The notes beneath the pieces are model-generated. The model was given only the letters and a program-made list of their open reading frames with translations, did not search any database and was not told the DNA's origin. Below are positions 32,104 through 40,744 of a stretch of 50,580 bases of DNA, in pieces. The position numbers were made by a program, and so were the translations under genes. The DNA is from Gemmatimonadota bacterium. Lineage in GTDB: Bacteria > Latescibacterota > UBA2968. The stretch is from positions 1-50,580 of the forward strand of contig VXRD01000147.1 in the NCBI GenBank assembly GCA_009838845.1, given 5' to 3'. Position 1 is the first letter of the stretch. Every line of letters begins with the position of its first letter.

Positions 32104-33378
32104 ATGCGCTTGCGCCGGTATGTGATATCCGAACTGATAATGCCGTTTTTATTTGGTTTTTCCGTGATCATCTTCCTTCTCGTCATCGATCTCATTTTGC
32201 AAATGCTCGACCGCATTCTGGGAAAAGGCGTACCCATAGGTGTGGTTTTTGAGTTGTTTTTTTTAAACACGGCCTGGATGATTGCCCTCGCCGTTCCGAT
32301 GGCTGTGCTGGTCAGTACCCTGCTGGCATTTGGTCGCTTGAGTGCCGCGGGTGAAATTGTGGCCATGCGCGCATTGGGCATTGGGATTCATCAGGTTGTT
32401 GTGCCGGTTCTGCTTGTCGCCGCGCTGCTGGGAATTGGGCTGGTGATTTTTAATGATCGCATTTTGCCCGAATTTAATCACCGCGCCCGCGTTTTGATGA
32501 CAGATATTCACCGCAAACGCCCCGCGGTTGCACTCGCAGACAAAGCCGGTGTAATGATTGGCGATTTCAAAAATTACCAGATTTTATTTGATCGCGCTGA
32601 TGCAGGCGGAAATATACTCCATGACGTACTGGTATATAGCTTTAATAGCGATGGGTTTCCCGAAACAGCGGTTGCCGATTCGGGCGTTGTCGAATTTGAC
32701 GAAGCGCGAGACGAGGCCCTGCTCTATCTCTTTAATGGGGAAATGCACCGCATTGATCCAGACGATCCCACAGTCTATGCGCTCACAACATTTGCCAAAG
32801 CCAGATTGCGGCTCGGAGATGCGGGCCAACAGTTGTCGCGGTCGTCATCGGCATATCGCAATGATCGAGAAATGGATATCGCCACCATGCAGCACAAAAT
32901 TGCACAGTACGAAAGCGAATTACACCAGGCGAAAGTCAAAAGAGCAAATCTCCTGAATGCGTTTGTGCGCGAAGTGTTAATAGATTCTACAGATACAAAA
33001 CCCGTGCAGTCGCTGCGCGCTGTATTGGGGCGCGTGGCAGCCGATACGCGAATTGCACGCCATAAGTTGAGAGCAGCAGACCGGTTGCGCGTGGAGGTAC
33101 ACAAAAAATTTTCAATTCCCGCAGCCTGTGTGGCATTCGTGCTGGTGGGCGCGCCAATCGGCGTGTGGGCGCGCAGCAACAGTGTGGCAATTGGCGCGGC
33201 GATCAGCATTGGCTTTTTTTTGGCGTGGTGGATTTTTCTCATCGGAGGTGAAAAACTGGCTGACCGCGGGGTGCTCATGCCCTGGTTTGCGATGTGGATA
33301 CCCAATGTATTGACCGCCCTCGTAGGCGTTGTTCTATCTGCTCGTATTATCTGCGAGTGGGGCGTAAAAAGGAGATAG
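32104..33378 (+). CDS. LptF/LptG-family lipopolysaccharide export permease (first of pair)
   Basis: A 424-residue permease. Three N-terminal membrane segments (about 12-32, 50-80, 95-118) contain the family pattern PMAVLVSTLLAFGRLSAAGEIVAMRALGI, with the coupling helix that meets the LptB ATPase. A periplasmic beta-jellyroll (about 120-245) and a helical insert (about 255-300) follow. The last three membrane segments (about 330-420) include FVLVGAPIGVWARSN. With its partner it would extract LPS from the inner membrane and pass it to LptC/LptA. The coiled helical insert is longer than in E. coli LptF. It overlaps nothing upstream and ends 2 bases before the second permease, so the two form one operon. 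Confidence 0.88.
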   Translation: MRLRRYVISELIMPFLFGFSVIIFLLVIDLILQMLDRILGKGVPIGVVFELFFLNTAWMIALAVPMAVLVSTLLAFGRLSAAGEIVAMRALGIGIHQVVVPVLLVAALLGIGLVIFNDRILPEFNHRARVLMTDIHRKRPAVALADKAGVMIGDFKNYQILFDRADAGGNILHDVLVYSFNSDGFPETAVADSGVVEFDEARDEALLYLFNGEMHRIDPDDPTVYALTTFAKARLRLGDAGQQLSRSSSAYRNDREMDIATMQHKIAQYESELHQAKVKRANLLNAFVREVLIDSTDTKPVQSLRAVLGRVAADTRIARHKLRAADRLRVEVHKKFSIPAACVAFVLVGAPIGVWARSNSVAIGAAISIGFFLAWWIFLIGGEKLADRGVLMPWFAMWIPNVLTALVGVVLSARIICEWGVKRR

Positions 33379-33380
33379 CC

Positions 33381-34451
33381 GTGCGTATTATGAGCCGCTA
33401 TGTCGTCGTCCAATTTGCAATGCCTTTTGGCCTCAGTTTGCTAGCTTTTACCACTGTTTTTGTCGTAATTGATCTGGTAGATCGCCTCAGCGCGTTTATA
33501 GACCGCGAAGTTGGCTTGGGAACAATTCTATCTTATTATTTCTGCTATTTGCCCTATATTGTTGTCCTCGTGCTTCCAATGGCGGTCTTGCTCGCGGGGT
33601 TGTTCTGTATGGGCGGGCTGATACAGCGCGGGGAATTGCTGGCAATGAAAAGTGCCGGCATAAGTCTTTATCAAGTCGTGATTCCCTTGCAAATACTGGC
33701 CCTTGGAATCAGTATTTTGGCCGCTATAATGGCAGATCAAGTCGTGCCGCGAGCAAATCGGGCACGATCGAAAATCGAGCAACCGCGCCGATCAGCAGTC
33801 GGGCCTCAGTCCATCCGCGTGCAAATCGCGTTGCGAGATACGGGCAGGCGCGTTTTGTCAATGAGAGAATACGACGCCCAGGCCATGAAAGGACGGCAGG
33901 TGTTGCTCGACAAATATAAAGGCGGGTCACTCGCAGAGCGCGTTCGCGCCGAAGAAGCGGTTTGGACCGCCGAAGAATGGCATTTTATAAATGGAGATCG
34001 GCGCGTATTTTCAGATAAAAAAGAATTTTATCGCACATTTCGCGTGTGGGCGGCAAAAGATATAACACTAACGCCTGAAGACCTCGTACGCGATGTCGTG
34101 CCCGAAGATCAGATGACGTATTCTGAACTGACGGATTTTATCCATCGCAAATCGCGCAACGGCAGCCAGACGCTTCGAGAATCTGTGGCACTTCACATGC
34201 GTTTGGCATTTCCATTTGCGAACTTCGTTATCGCCCTTTTTGGCCTGCCTCTGGCCTCTCGCATGCAGCGGACGGGACGCCCCATCCAAATTGGCATGTG
34301 CCTGCTAATCTGCTTTGCATTTTACGGGTGCATTCAACTCGGGCGCGCTATGGGTTGGAACGATGTGCTATCTCCTGCCTGGGGAGCCTGGGGGGCAAAT
34401 GCGATCTTTGGCGCAATCGGGATCATCACGCTTCTCACAACGCGCAAATAG
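33381..34451 (+). CDS. LptF/LptG-family lipopolysaccharide export permease (second of pair)
   Basis: A 356-residue permease with the same architecture as its upstream neighbour. Three N-terminal membrane segments are followed by the coupling region PMAVLLAGLFCMGGLIQRGELLAMKSAGIS. A periplasmic beta domain (about 115-255) comes next, and three C-terminal membrane segments include FANFVIALFGLPLASRMQRTG. The two would form the LptFG heterodimer. GTG 33381 is the start because GGAG lies 6 bases upstream and the longer ATG frame overlaps the first gene with non-family sequence. An alternative ATG three codons downstream (33390) is possible. Confidence 0.88.
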   Translation: MRIMSRYVVVQFAMPFGLSLLAFTTVFVVIDLVDRLSAFIDREVGLGTILSYYFCYLPYIVVLVLPMAVLLAGLFCMGGLIQRGELLAMKSAGISLYQVVIPLQILALGISILAAIMADQVVPRANRARSKIEQPRRSAVGPQSIRVQIALRDTGRRVLSMREYDAQAMKGRQVLLDKYKGGSLAERVRAEEAVWTAEEWHFINGDRRVFSDKKEFYRTFRVWAAKDITLTPEDLVRDVVPEDQMTYSELTDFIHRKSRNGSQTLRESVALHMRLAFPFANFVIALFGLPLASRMQRTGRPIQIGMCLLICFAFYGCIQLGRAMGWNDVLSPAWGAWGANAIFGAIGIITLLTTRK

Positions 34452-34479
34452 TTAAACACCTTAACATTCGAGGATCCAC

Positions 34480-35931
34480 ATGAAATACAATATTCTCCTG
34501 ATGATCTCCGATCAGCACAGCAAATATCACATTGGTGCTTACGGAGACCCCCTCGTGCGCACGCCCCATCTCGACCAACTGACGGAAAACGGTATGCGCT
34601 TTACCAGTGCGTATTGCGCCTCACCCGTTTGCGTGCCCAGCCGCATGTCATTTATGACGTGCCGCATGCCTTCGGCCAATCGCGTGTGGAACAACAATCA
34701 CCTGCTGCATTCGGGCATTCCCACCTGGGCACATGCCATGGGATTGGCCGGGTATGAAACATCGCTTATTGGGCGGATGCACTTCAACGGACACGACCAG
34801 CGACACGGCTTTGAAAATCGTCCCTTCGGCGAATACGGTGCCACACATCCGGGTGCAAACAGGCAGGGCGCGCCCCTCTTCAAAAGCATTTCAACGGCGA
34901 CCACCGGACAAAATCGCACGGCCGTCGAAATTGCCGGACGGGGATATGGCTCATATCACGTTTTTGACGAAATGGTCGCGGAAAAAACCAGCGCGTATTT
35001 GCGCGACAAGGCGAAAAATCCCGGCGACCGCCCCTTTGCTGCCGTGGCGGGATTTCTGTTGCCTCACTGTCCCTTCATCGCACACAAAGAGCTTTTTGAT
35101 TATTATTACAACCGCGTCGATATCCCCCAACACACGCCAAATGAACCCGCAGCCATTCGCAAATTCAAACAACTTCGCGGCCTCTACCCCCCCCTTGACG
35201 AAGAACGCATCCGCGTTGCCCGCGCCGCTTATTTTGGCATGTGCGAATACCTCGACCTGCAAATCGGGCACATCCTTCAGACCCTGCGGGAGACGGGCCT
35301 TGACCGCAACACTCTGGTCATTTATTGCTCGGACCATGGCGAAATGGCCGGAGAACACGGCTGCTGGTGGAAAAGCAGTTACTACGAAGGCTCTGTCGGC
35401 GTTCCCCTCATCACAAGCCTTCCAGGCGTAATCGCCCCAAATACAGAAAGCAACCAGATATGTAATCTGATGGACATTGGTCCCACCCTGCTCGACATGG
35501 CGGATGGAAATCCCTTGCCGGACATTCACGGGCACTCGCTCTGGCCGTTGCTTACAGGGCGAGATTCAGGCGATCACCCCAACGAAACATTCAGTGAACA
35601 CCTGGGGATAGAACGCACACCCTCGTGTATGATTCGAACGGGACCCTGGAAATGTTACACATACCACGACGATACCGCGCCTGTTCTGTACAATCTTGAA
35701 GACGATCCCAATGAAATGTGCGACCTGGGTACCGATCCCAATTATGAACACATCCGCGACCGCCTCATATCCCGCATTTTTGAACACTGGGATCCCGAGT
35801 ATGTACTCAAAGAATGCGCGAATATCGACCGCGATATACGCCTGATTACCCGCTGGGGACAGACCATTCAACCCATCTTGCCCGATAGCGTCTCGGTGCC
35901 CGATGACGCTGAAGATATTGAATGTCTGTGA
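34480..35931 (+). CDS. Sulfatase (formylglycine-dependent, type I)
   Basis: A 483-residue sulfatase of the alkaline-phosphatase fold. Metal ligands are at ISDQHS (Asp11), and the activation motif CVPSR is at 51-55, where Cys51 would become formylglycine. It also has GRMHFNG, a long alpha/beta body, the second metal site YCSDHGEMAGEHGCWWK, and a C-terminal subdomain ending near SVPDDAED. It hydrolyses a sulfate ester, presumably on a sulfated polysaccharide or small sugar. No signal peptide is visible, so it may be cytoplasmic. The SUMF1-like protein at 4852-5643 lacks the cysteines needed to activate it, so the maturase must be elsewhere. GAGGA lies 6 bases before ATG 34480. Confidence 0.92.
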   Translation: MKYNILLMISDQHSKYHIGAYGDPLVRTPHLDQLTENGMRFTSAYCASPVCVPSRMSFMTCRMPSANRVWNNNHLLHSGIPTWAHAMGLAGYETSLIGRMHFNGHDQRHGFENRPFGEYGATHPGANRQGAPLFKSISTATTGQNRTAVEIAGRGYGSYHVFDEMVAEKTSAYLRDKAKNPGDRPFAAVAGFLLPHCPFIAHKELFDYYYNRVDIPQHTPNEPAAIRKFKQLRGLYPPLDEERIRVARAAYFGMCEYLDLQIGHILQTLRETGLDRNTLVIYCSDHGEMAGEHGCWWKSSYYEGSVGVPLITSLPGVIAPNTESNQICNLMDIGPTLLDMADGNPLPDIHGHSLWPLLTGRDSGDHPNETFSEHLGIERTPSCMIRTGPWKCYTYHDDTAPVLYNLEDDPNEMCDLGTDPNYEHIRDRLISRIFEHWDPEYVLKECANIDRDIRLITRWGQTIQPILPDSVSVPDDAEDIECL

Positions 35932-35978
35932 AGCGAGAGACTGGGACCGGGGGAGACACAGGGACCACTGACGGCTAA

Positions 35979-36014
35979 TCACTTTTGTTTTTAAGTGACA
36001 AATGATTCTTTTTT
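35979..36014 (+). terminator. Weak terminator after the sulfatase gene
   Basis: TCACTT (35979-35984) pairs with AAGTGA (35993-35998); a T-rich run follows at 36007-36014. The 6-bp stem and 8-base gap before the T run make this tentative. Confidence 0.3.
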
Positions 36015-36096
36015 ACTTTACTTTAACACCCCCAAATTATCCGTTGTCGCATTTGACTGAATAGTTCTTCGAACTATTTTTACAGAGGGCATATTT

Positions 36097-38904
36097 ATGC
36101 AACGCAAGTTTTTAATCCCAACCATATTTGTTATTGTCATCGGGTTCGCGTGGTTATCATCCTATTATACCGACTGGCTGTGGTTCTCGAGCCTCGATTT
36201 TCAAGCTGTCTTCTGGACCACCCTGAAAGCGCGTTTCCTGTCCGGCATATTTTACGGTCTTATTGCCGCTGTAGTCATTGGTATCAACCTCCATTATGTC
36301 GGACGGTTCACCCGCTCCGCTCTGGAAGCAGACGCCTCACTTTACGAAGGTGAAATGCCTGGCGCAAGCCTGTTGCGCTCAAATACTGGCTATATGTTAA
36401 TCGCCGCTGTCCTCGTCCTCATTATGGGCAATGTCGGATCCTCCCAGTGGCCCACCCTGTTGCGTTACTGGTATGGGGGATCATTTGGCACTTCCGATCC
36501 CATCTTTGGACGCGACGTTGGGTTTTATGTCTTTGATTTGCCCTTTTACCAATTTACAGTCGGTTTTCTCATCGGCACAGTAATCGTATCAGCCCTGGCA
36601 TCAGGGGTTATTTACATGGCCACAGGCGGTATTCGCTTGCAGGAAAGCATTCAGGTCATGCCGCGCCCCGTCGCACACCTGTCTGCCCTTGCCGGGCTAT
36701 TCTTGCTGTTTTCGGCTATCAATTATTACCTCAAAATCTACGGCCTGCTCTATTCTCCGGGCGACGTCTTTTTCGGTGCTGGGTTTGTCGATGTCAACGT
36801 TCAGCGCTGGATATATTGGCTCCTCATCATTGCCTTTGTCGCAACCGGCATCATGCTCTTGCGAAATATCAAAGCACGTGAAGCGCGCCCACTTCTCATC
36901 GGTGTTGGCGTCTTTCTCGTTGGAACCATAGGACTGGGCAGCATCCCGGGTGCAATTGTGCAAAAACTCATCGTAGATCCCACCGAACTCCAGCGCGAAA
37001 CCCCCTATATCAAGAATAACATCGACTTTACGCGAAAAGCATACGCCCTCGACAGGATTGTGGAACAACCTTTTGAAGCATCCGAGAATCTCACCGCAGC
37101 GGATATTGCCGCCAATCCTTTGACCATCCGCAACATCCGCATCTGGGATGAGCGCCCAATGGTGCAAACCTATCAGCAGGTTCAGGAAATTCGTCCCTAT
37201 TATGTCTTTCCCAGTGTTGATGTTGATCGCTACACTGTTGACGGCGTATATCGACAGGTCATGCTCTCGGGTCGCGAACTCGACACCAATCGCCTACCGG
37301 CTCAGGCGCGCAACTGGGTCAATGAAACCCTGCAATATACACACGGATATGGGGTTGCCATGAGCCCGGTTACCCACGTCACCCCCGAGGGTTTGCCAGC
37401 GTTTATGATCAAAGATATCCCTCCGGTATCCGACTGGGCAGAGCTACAAATTTCCCGTCCGGAAATCTACTATGGCGAACGTACCTACGGCAACGTGGTC
37501 GTCAAAACCAGTGCCGAAGAATTTGACTATCCCCAGCGCGATGGCAATGCGTTTACCACCTACGAAGGCAATGGCGGGGTACCCATGGGGAGTTTCATCA
37601 ACCGCCTGGCATTTACCATTCGCATGATGGATCCCAATTTGCTCTTGAGTACCTACATCCTATCTGAGAGCAAAATCATGTACCACCGGCAGATCGCCCA
37701 ACGCGCACGGGAGATCGCGCCCTTCCTCTTCTTCGACTCCGACCCCTATCTCGTTATCTCAGAAGGCCGTCTGTACTGGATTCTGGATGCTTACACAACC
37801 ACCAACATGTATCCCTATTCCAAACGCATGGGTCGGTCGCAGATCAACTACATCCGCAATTCGGTCAAGGTCGTCATGGATGCCTATCACGGTTCTGTCA
37901 CCTTTTATCAGGCTGAGGATGAACCCGTGATTGCCGCTTATGCCGCGATATTCCCCACCCTGTTCAAATCAATTGACACCATGCCTGCTGACTTGCGCAC
38001 CCATGTGCGCTATCCCGTTGACCTCTTCCGCATTCAAGCGACGATGTATCGCGAATATCACATGCAGGAAGTGCAGGTATTTTACAACCAAGAAGACCTG
38101 TGGGAAATTCCAAATGAGATCTACGGCCAAAACGATCGCACACAACCGATGGAACCGTATTATATCATCGTCAAATTTCCCGGTGAAGAACGCGAGGAAT
38201 TTCTGCTGCTCGTGCCCTTCACACCTGCCAAAAAGGACAACATGATCGGCTGGCTTGCCGCGCGATGCGACGGAGAAAACTACGGCGACTTGCTGGTCTA
38301 TCTCCTGCCAAAAGAAAAACTCATCTTTGGTCCCATGCAACTCGAAGCCCGCATCGATCAGCAGCCAGATATATCGAGCCAACTCACCCTGTGGGGACAG
38401 GGCGGCTCCGAAGTCATTCGCGGCAACCTTTTGGCCGTACCCATCGAATCATCTTTCCTGTACGTTGAACCCATCTACCTGCAAGCCCGCCAGGAATCCG
38501 AGCAATTCCAACAACAGGGCTTTGAGGGCGAAGGCGGTGGACAGCCGCAGCAGGGACAACCACCGCGTCAACTCCAGCAGAGCACGGCCATCCCAGAACT
38601 CAAGCAAGTGATCGTCGCATTTGGTGGACAGGTCATCATGCGCGATACATTTGAAGATGCCCTCAACGAACTGTTTGGCTCTGGTGCGGGGAAAACCCTG
38701 GAATCCCCAGGTTCCGAAGAAACATCCACAACAACATCAGAACAACCCGCTGAACGCACCGCAGCAGCGTTGGCCTCAGAAGCAGATATGCAATTCCAGC
38801 GCGTGCGGGAATCGCTTCAAAAGTGGGATTGGACAACCGCGGGTGAAGCGATGAAGCAGTTGGAACAATCGATTCTCGAATTAAAAAAGACACTGGAGCA
38901 ATAA
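36097..38904 (+). CDS. UPF0182 (COG1615) large membrane protein
   Basis: A 935-residue protein with about seven membrane segments in the first 300 residues (opening FLIPTIFVIVIGFAWLSSYYTDWLWF, a UPF0182 hallmark). A large soluble domain follows (about 310-800) containing NNIDFTRKAYALD, IRIWDERP, QEIRPYYVFPSVDVDRY and RSQINYIRNSVKVVMDAYHG, all typical of the family. A Gln/Gly-rich linker (about 800-830) and a helical tail (about 895-935) close it. The function is unknown; the soluble part should face outside. GAGGG lies 8 bases before ATG 36097. It is a single-gene unit followed by two terminator hairpins. Confidence 0.9.
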   Translation: MQRKFLIPTIFVIVIGFAWLSSYYTDWLWFSSLDFQAVFWTTLKARFLSGIFYGLIAAVVIGINLHYVGRFTRSALEADASLYEGEMPGASLLRSNTGYMLIAAVLVLIMGNVGSSQWPTLLRYWYGGSFGTSDPIFGRDVGFYVFDLPFYQFTVGFLIGTVIVSALASGVIYMATGGIRLQESIQVMPRPVAHLSALAGLFLLFSAINYYLKIYGLLYSPGDVFFGAGFVDVNVQRWIYWLLIIAFVATGIMLLRNIKAREARPLLIGVGVFLVGTIGLGSIPGAIVQKLIVDPTELQRETPYIKNNIDFTRKAYALDRIVEQPFEASENLTAADIAANPLTIRNIRIWDERPMVQTYQQVQEIRPYYVFPSVDVDRYTVDGVYRQVMLSGRELDTNRLPAQARNWVNETLQYTHGYGVAMSPVTHVTPEGLPAFMIKDIPPVSDWAELQISRPEIYYGERTYGNVVVKTSAEEFDYPQRDGNAFTTYEGNGGVPMGSFINRLAFTIRMMDPNLLLSTYILSESKIMYHRQIAQRAREIAPFLFFDSDPYLVISEGRLYWILDAYTTTNMYPYSKRMGRSQINYIRNSVKVVMDAYHGSVTFYQAEDEPVIAAYAAIFPTLFKSIDTMPADLRTHVRYPVDLFRIQATMYREYHMQEVQVFYNQEDLWEIPNEIYGQNDRTQPMEPYYIIVKFPGEEREEFLLLVPFTPAKKDNMIGWLAARCDGENYGDLLVYLLPKEKLIFGPMQLEARIDQQPDISSQLTLWGQGGSEVIRGNLLAVPIESSFLYVEPIYLQARQESEQFQQQGFEGEGGGQPQQGQPPRQLQQSTAIPELKQVIVAFGGQVIMRDTFEDALNELFGSGAGKTLESPGSEETSTTTSEQPAERTAAALASEADMQFQRVRESLQKWDWTTAGEAMKQLEQSILELKKTLEQ

Positions 38905-38923
38905 CCTCTCCAGTCCATTTTTC
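38892..38923 (+). terminator. Terminator overlapping the UPF0182 stop codon
   Basis: ACTGGAG (38892-38898) pairs with CTCCAGT (38908-38914), and CCATTTTT follows. The stop codon at 38902-38904 is in the loop. Confidence 0.55.
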
Positions 38924-38932
38924 CCGATTCAA

Positions 38933-38972
38933 ACATGGATAGGCGGAATAATTCTGTCTATCCGTGTTTTTT
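38933..38972 (+). terminator. Second terminator after the UPF0182 gene
   Basis: A 10-bp stem with one G-T pair (38933-38942 with 38958-38967), a 15-base loop, then a run of T to 38972. Together with the hairpin just upstream it forms a tandem terminator. Confidence 0.75.
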
Positions 38973-38995
38973 AGGACTCTACAGAAAGGAAAAAA

Positions 38996-39973
38996 ATGGC
39001 TGTAAAAGTCGGATTTATCGGAACTGGCGGCATTTCACGCCCCCACCGGAAACATCTCAAAAATATGGATGACGTAGAAGTGGTCGCAATGTGCGATCTG
39101 GAAGAAGACCGCGTCGCAGAAGCCGCCGAAGAATGGAATGCAACTGTCTATACAGATTACAAAACAATGCTTGAAAACGAAGAAATGGACGCGCTATACG
39201 TGTGCATCCCGCCCTTTGCACACCAAGAGCAGGAAATCATGGCCGCTGAAAAAGGCATAGCTCTCTTCGTGGAAAAACCCGTGTCTGTCACAATGGAAAA
39301 AGCCCGCGAAGTCGATGCGGCCATTCGCAAAAACAACGTCGTATCATGCGTTGGATTTCAAGGACGCTATTTAGACATTATCGCACAGACAAAAGACCTG
39401 CTCAAAGATCGCCCCGTTGGCCTGGCAATGGGATACTGGATGGGAGGAATGCCGCAAGTGCCCTGGTGGCGGCGCAAAGAAATGTCGGGCGGACAGGCCG
39501 TTGAGCAAACCATTCACGTCACCGATATGGCGCGGTATCTCTTTGGCGAAGTAAAATCCGTCTATGCGGCCGGGCGCACGGGTTTAATGACCGACGTGCC
39601 CGACTACAACATCGAAGACAGCAGCGCAGCCACGCTCGTTTTTGAAAACGGTCTGGCCGCCACCATCTTCTCCGCGTGTTTTCTATCGGGAGGGCGAGGC
39701 AGAGGCGGCATTGAAATCTTCACCAAAGACATGAACATCGAATATCGCGAGCGCAGATCCATCACCATCATTCAAAATGGCAATTCGGAACTGGTCGAAG
39801 TGCAAAACGATTACTGGCAAGACATGGACAATGACTTTATAGATGCCGTGCGAAAAGGCGACGACTCCGCACTCAAAACCACGTATGCCGATGCCGTTAA
39901 AACACAGGAAGTCGTCATGGCCGTAAACCGATCAATAGAAACGGGCGAAGTGGTTCAGATATCGGATATGTGA
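38996..39973 (+). CDS. Gfo/Idh/MocA-family oxidoreductase
   Basis: A 325-residue NAD(P)-dependent dehydrogenase. The Rossmann start is VKVGFIGTGGISRPH, followed by VEVVAMCDLEEDR. YVCIPPFAHQEQ and ALFVEKPVSVTMEKA carry the conserved EKP lysine. GFQGRYL precedes a C-terminal beta-sheet domain with GGQAVEQTIHVTDMARYLFG, where the His of the substrate site sits. Family members oxidise sugars, inositols and related polyols. AGAAAGGAA precedes ATG 38996. Its stop TGA overlaps the ATG of the next gene (TGATG), although base composition changes sharply there. Confidence 0.9.
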   Translation: MAVKVGFIGTGGISRPHRKHLKNMDDVEVVAMCDLEEDRVAEAAEEWNATVYTDYKTMLENEEMDALYVCIPPFAHQEQEIMAAEKGIALFVEKPVSVTMEKAREVDAAIRKNNVVSCVGFQGRYLDIIAQTKDLLKDRPVGLAMGYWMGGMPQVPWWRRKEMSGGQAVEQTIHVTDMARYLFGEVKSVYAAGRTGLMTDVPDYNIEDSSAATLVFENGLAATIFSACFLSGGRGRGGIEIFTKDMNIEYRERRSITIIQNGNSELVEVQNDYWQDMDNDFIDAVRKGDDSALKTTYADAVKTQEVVMAVNRSIETGEVVQISDM

Positions 39974-40422
39974 TGAAACGAAGAACCATGGATTGGATAT
40001 ACGGCAAAACGCTATCTCGTGGCAGAGCAAGTGATCGTTTTGACATAACTACTGAGTTGGCGCAAAAAGTCAAAGAGATGAATTTGTATGAGAATTTTTC
40101 AGTCCAACGAGGAACAATCAACATTTGTTTAGAACAGGATTTAATTTTTGAATGGGAAGCTGTAATTCATAAATTCCTCTGGAAATCATCAAATATTTAT
40201 TGTGGAGCAAAACTACATAAGTGTACTTTGGGCTGTAAAAATGAAGAAGGCGAATGGGAAGATTCTGTAGCATACCTTTATGATCCTGACAATGAAAATG
40301 ATGATTACAGGGATAATTCTCGCAAATGGGAAGTATTAGCCGAAACGGAGTTTTCTTGGCTTCGATGTCGGGGAGATAAACAATTTGATGTGAGGATCAA
40401 ACTGTCATCGAATGAATTTTGA
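39973..40422 (+). CDS. Hypothetical protein, AT-rich, start of the accessory island
   Basis: A 149-residue protein I do not recognise. It is acidic and aromatic-rich with several Cys (around YCGAKLHKCTLGCKNEEGEW), no signal peptide and no membrane segment. It could be a small cytoplasmic immunity-like or binding protein, but nothing in the sequence shows this. ATG 39973 overlaps the Gfo/Idh stop; a second possible start is 39988. The DNA is clearly more AT-rich than the flanking genes, suggesting recent acquisition. Confidence 0.55.
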   Translation: MKRRTMDWIYGKTLSRGRASDRFDITTELAQKVKEMNLYENFSVQRGTINICLEQDLIFEWEAVIHKFLWKSSNIYCGAKLHKCTLGCKNEEGEWEDSVAYLYDPDNENDDYRDNSRKWEVLAETEFSWLRCRGDKQFDVRIKLSSNEF

Positions 40423-40512
40423 GATAAAGTATTGATCCATATCCGATCGCGTCAACTCATCGCAATAGATACATCTCACTGCTTTACTTCTTTGCCAGCC
40501 TGAGAGGTTATC

Positions 40513-40698
40513 ATGACAAAAATATCGATTTTGCCTATACCAACTGATCGTGGTGATCTTTCATACCACGCTATAGCTGGGAAAACATACGCTCTGGGCA
40601 AAACGGCCATTGACGAGCAGACTGAACTGGAGAAATTGGTCGAAGTAAAGTTGCACGCCTCCGAGGATCGGGCGACGAAGAGTTTTAGAATTGGCTGA
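40513..40698 (+). CDS. Small hypothetical protein (61 residues)
   Basis: ATG 40513 has GAGAGG 5 bases upstream. The peptide opens TKISILPIPTDRGDLSYHAIAGKTYALGKTAIDEQTELEKL. The GDLSYHAIAGKT..GKT pattern recalls a family of short proteins of unknown function common in cyanobacteria; the match is from memory only. The C-terminus (SEDRATKSFRIG) may be truncated relative to that family. It lies just upstream of the dynamin pair and may belong to the same island. Confidence 0.5.
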   Translation: MTKISILPIPTDRGDLSYHAIAGKTYALGKTAIDEQTELEKLVEVKLHASEDRATKSFRIG

Positions 40699-40744
40699 CA
40701 AAGCCTGAATAGTTTGCAACAGACTTATATATATGGAGACAGAA

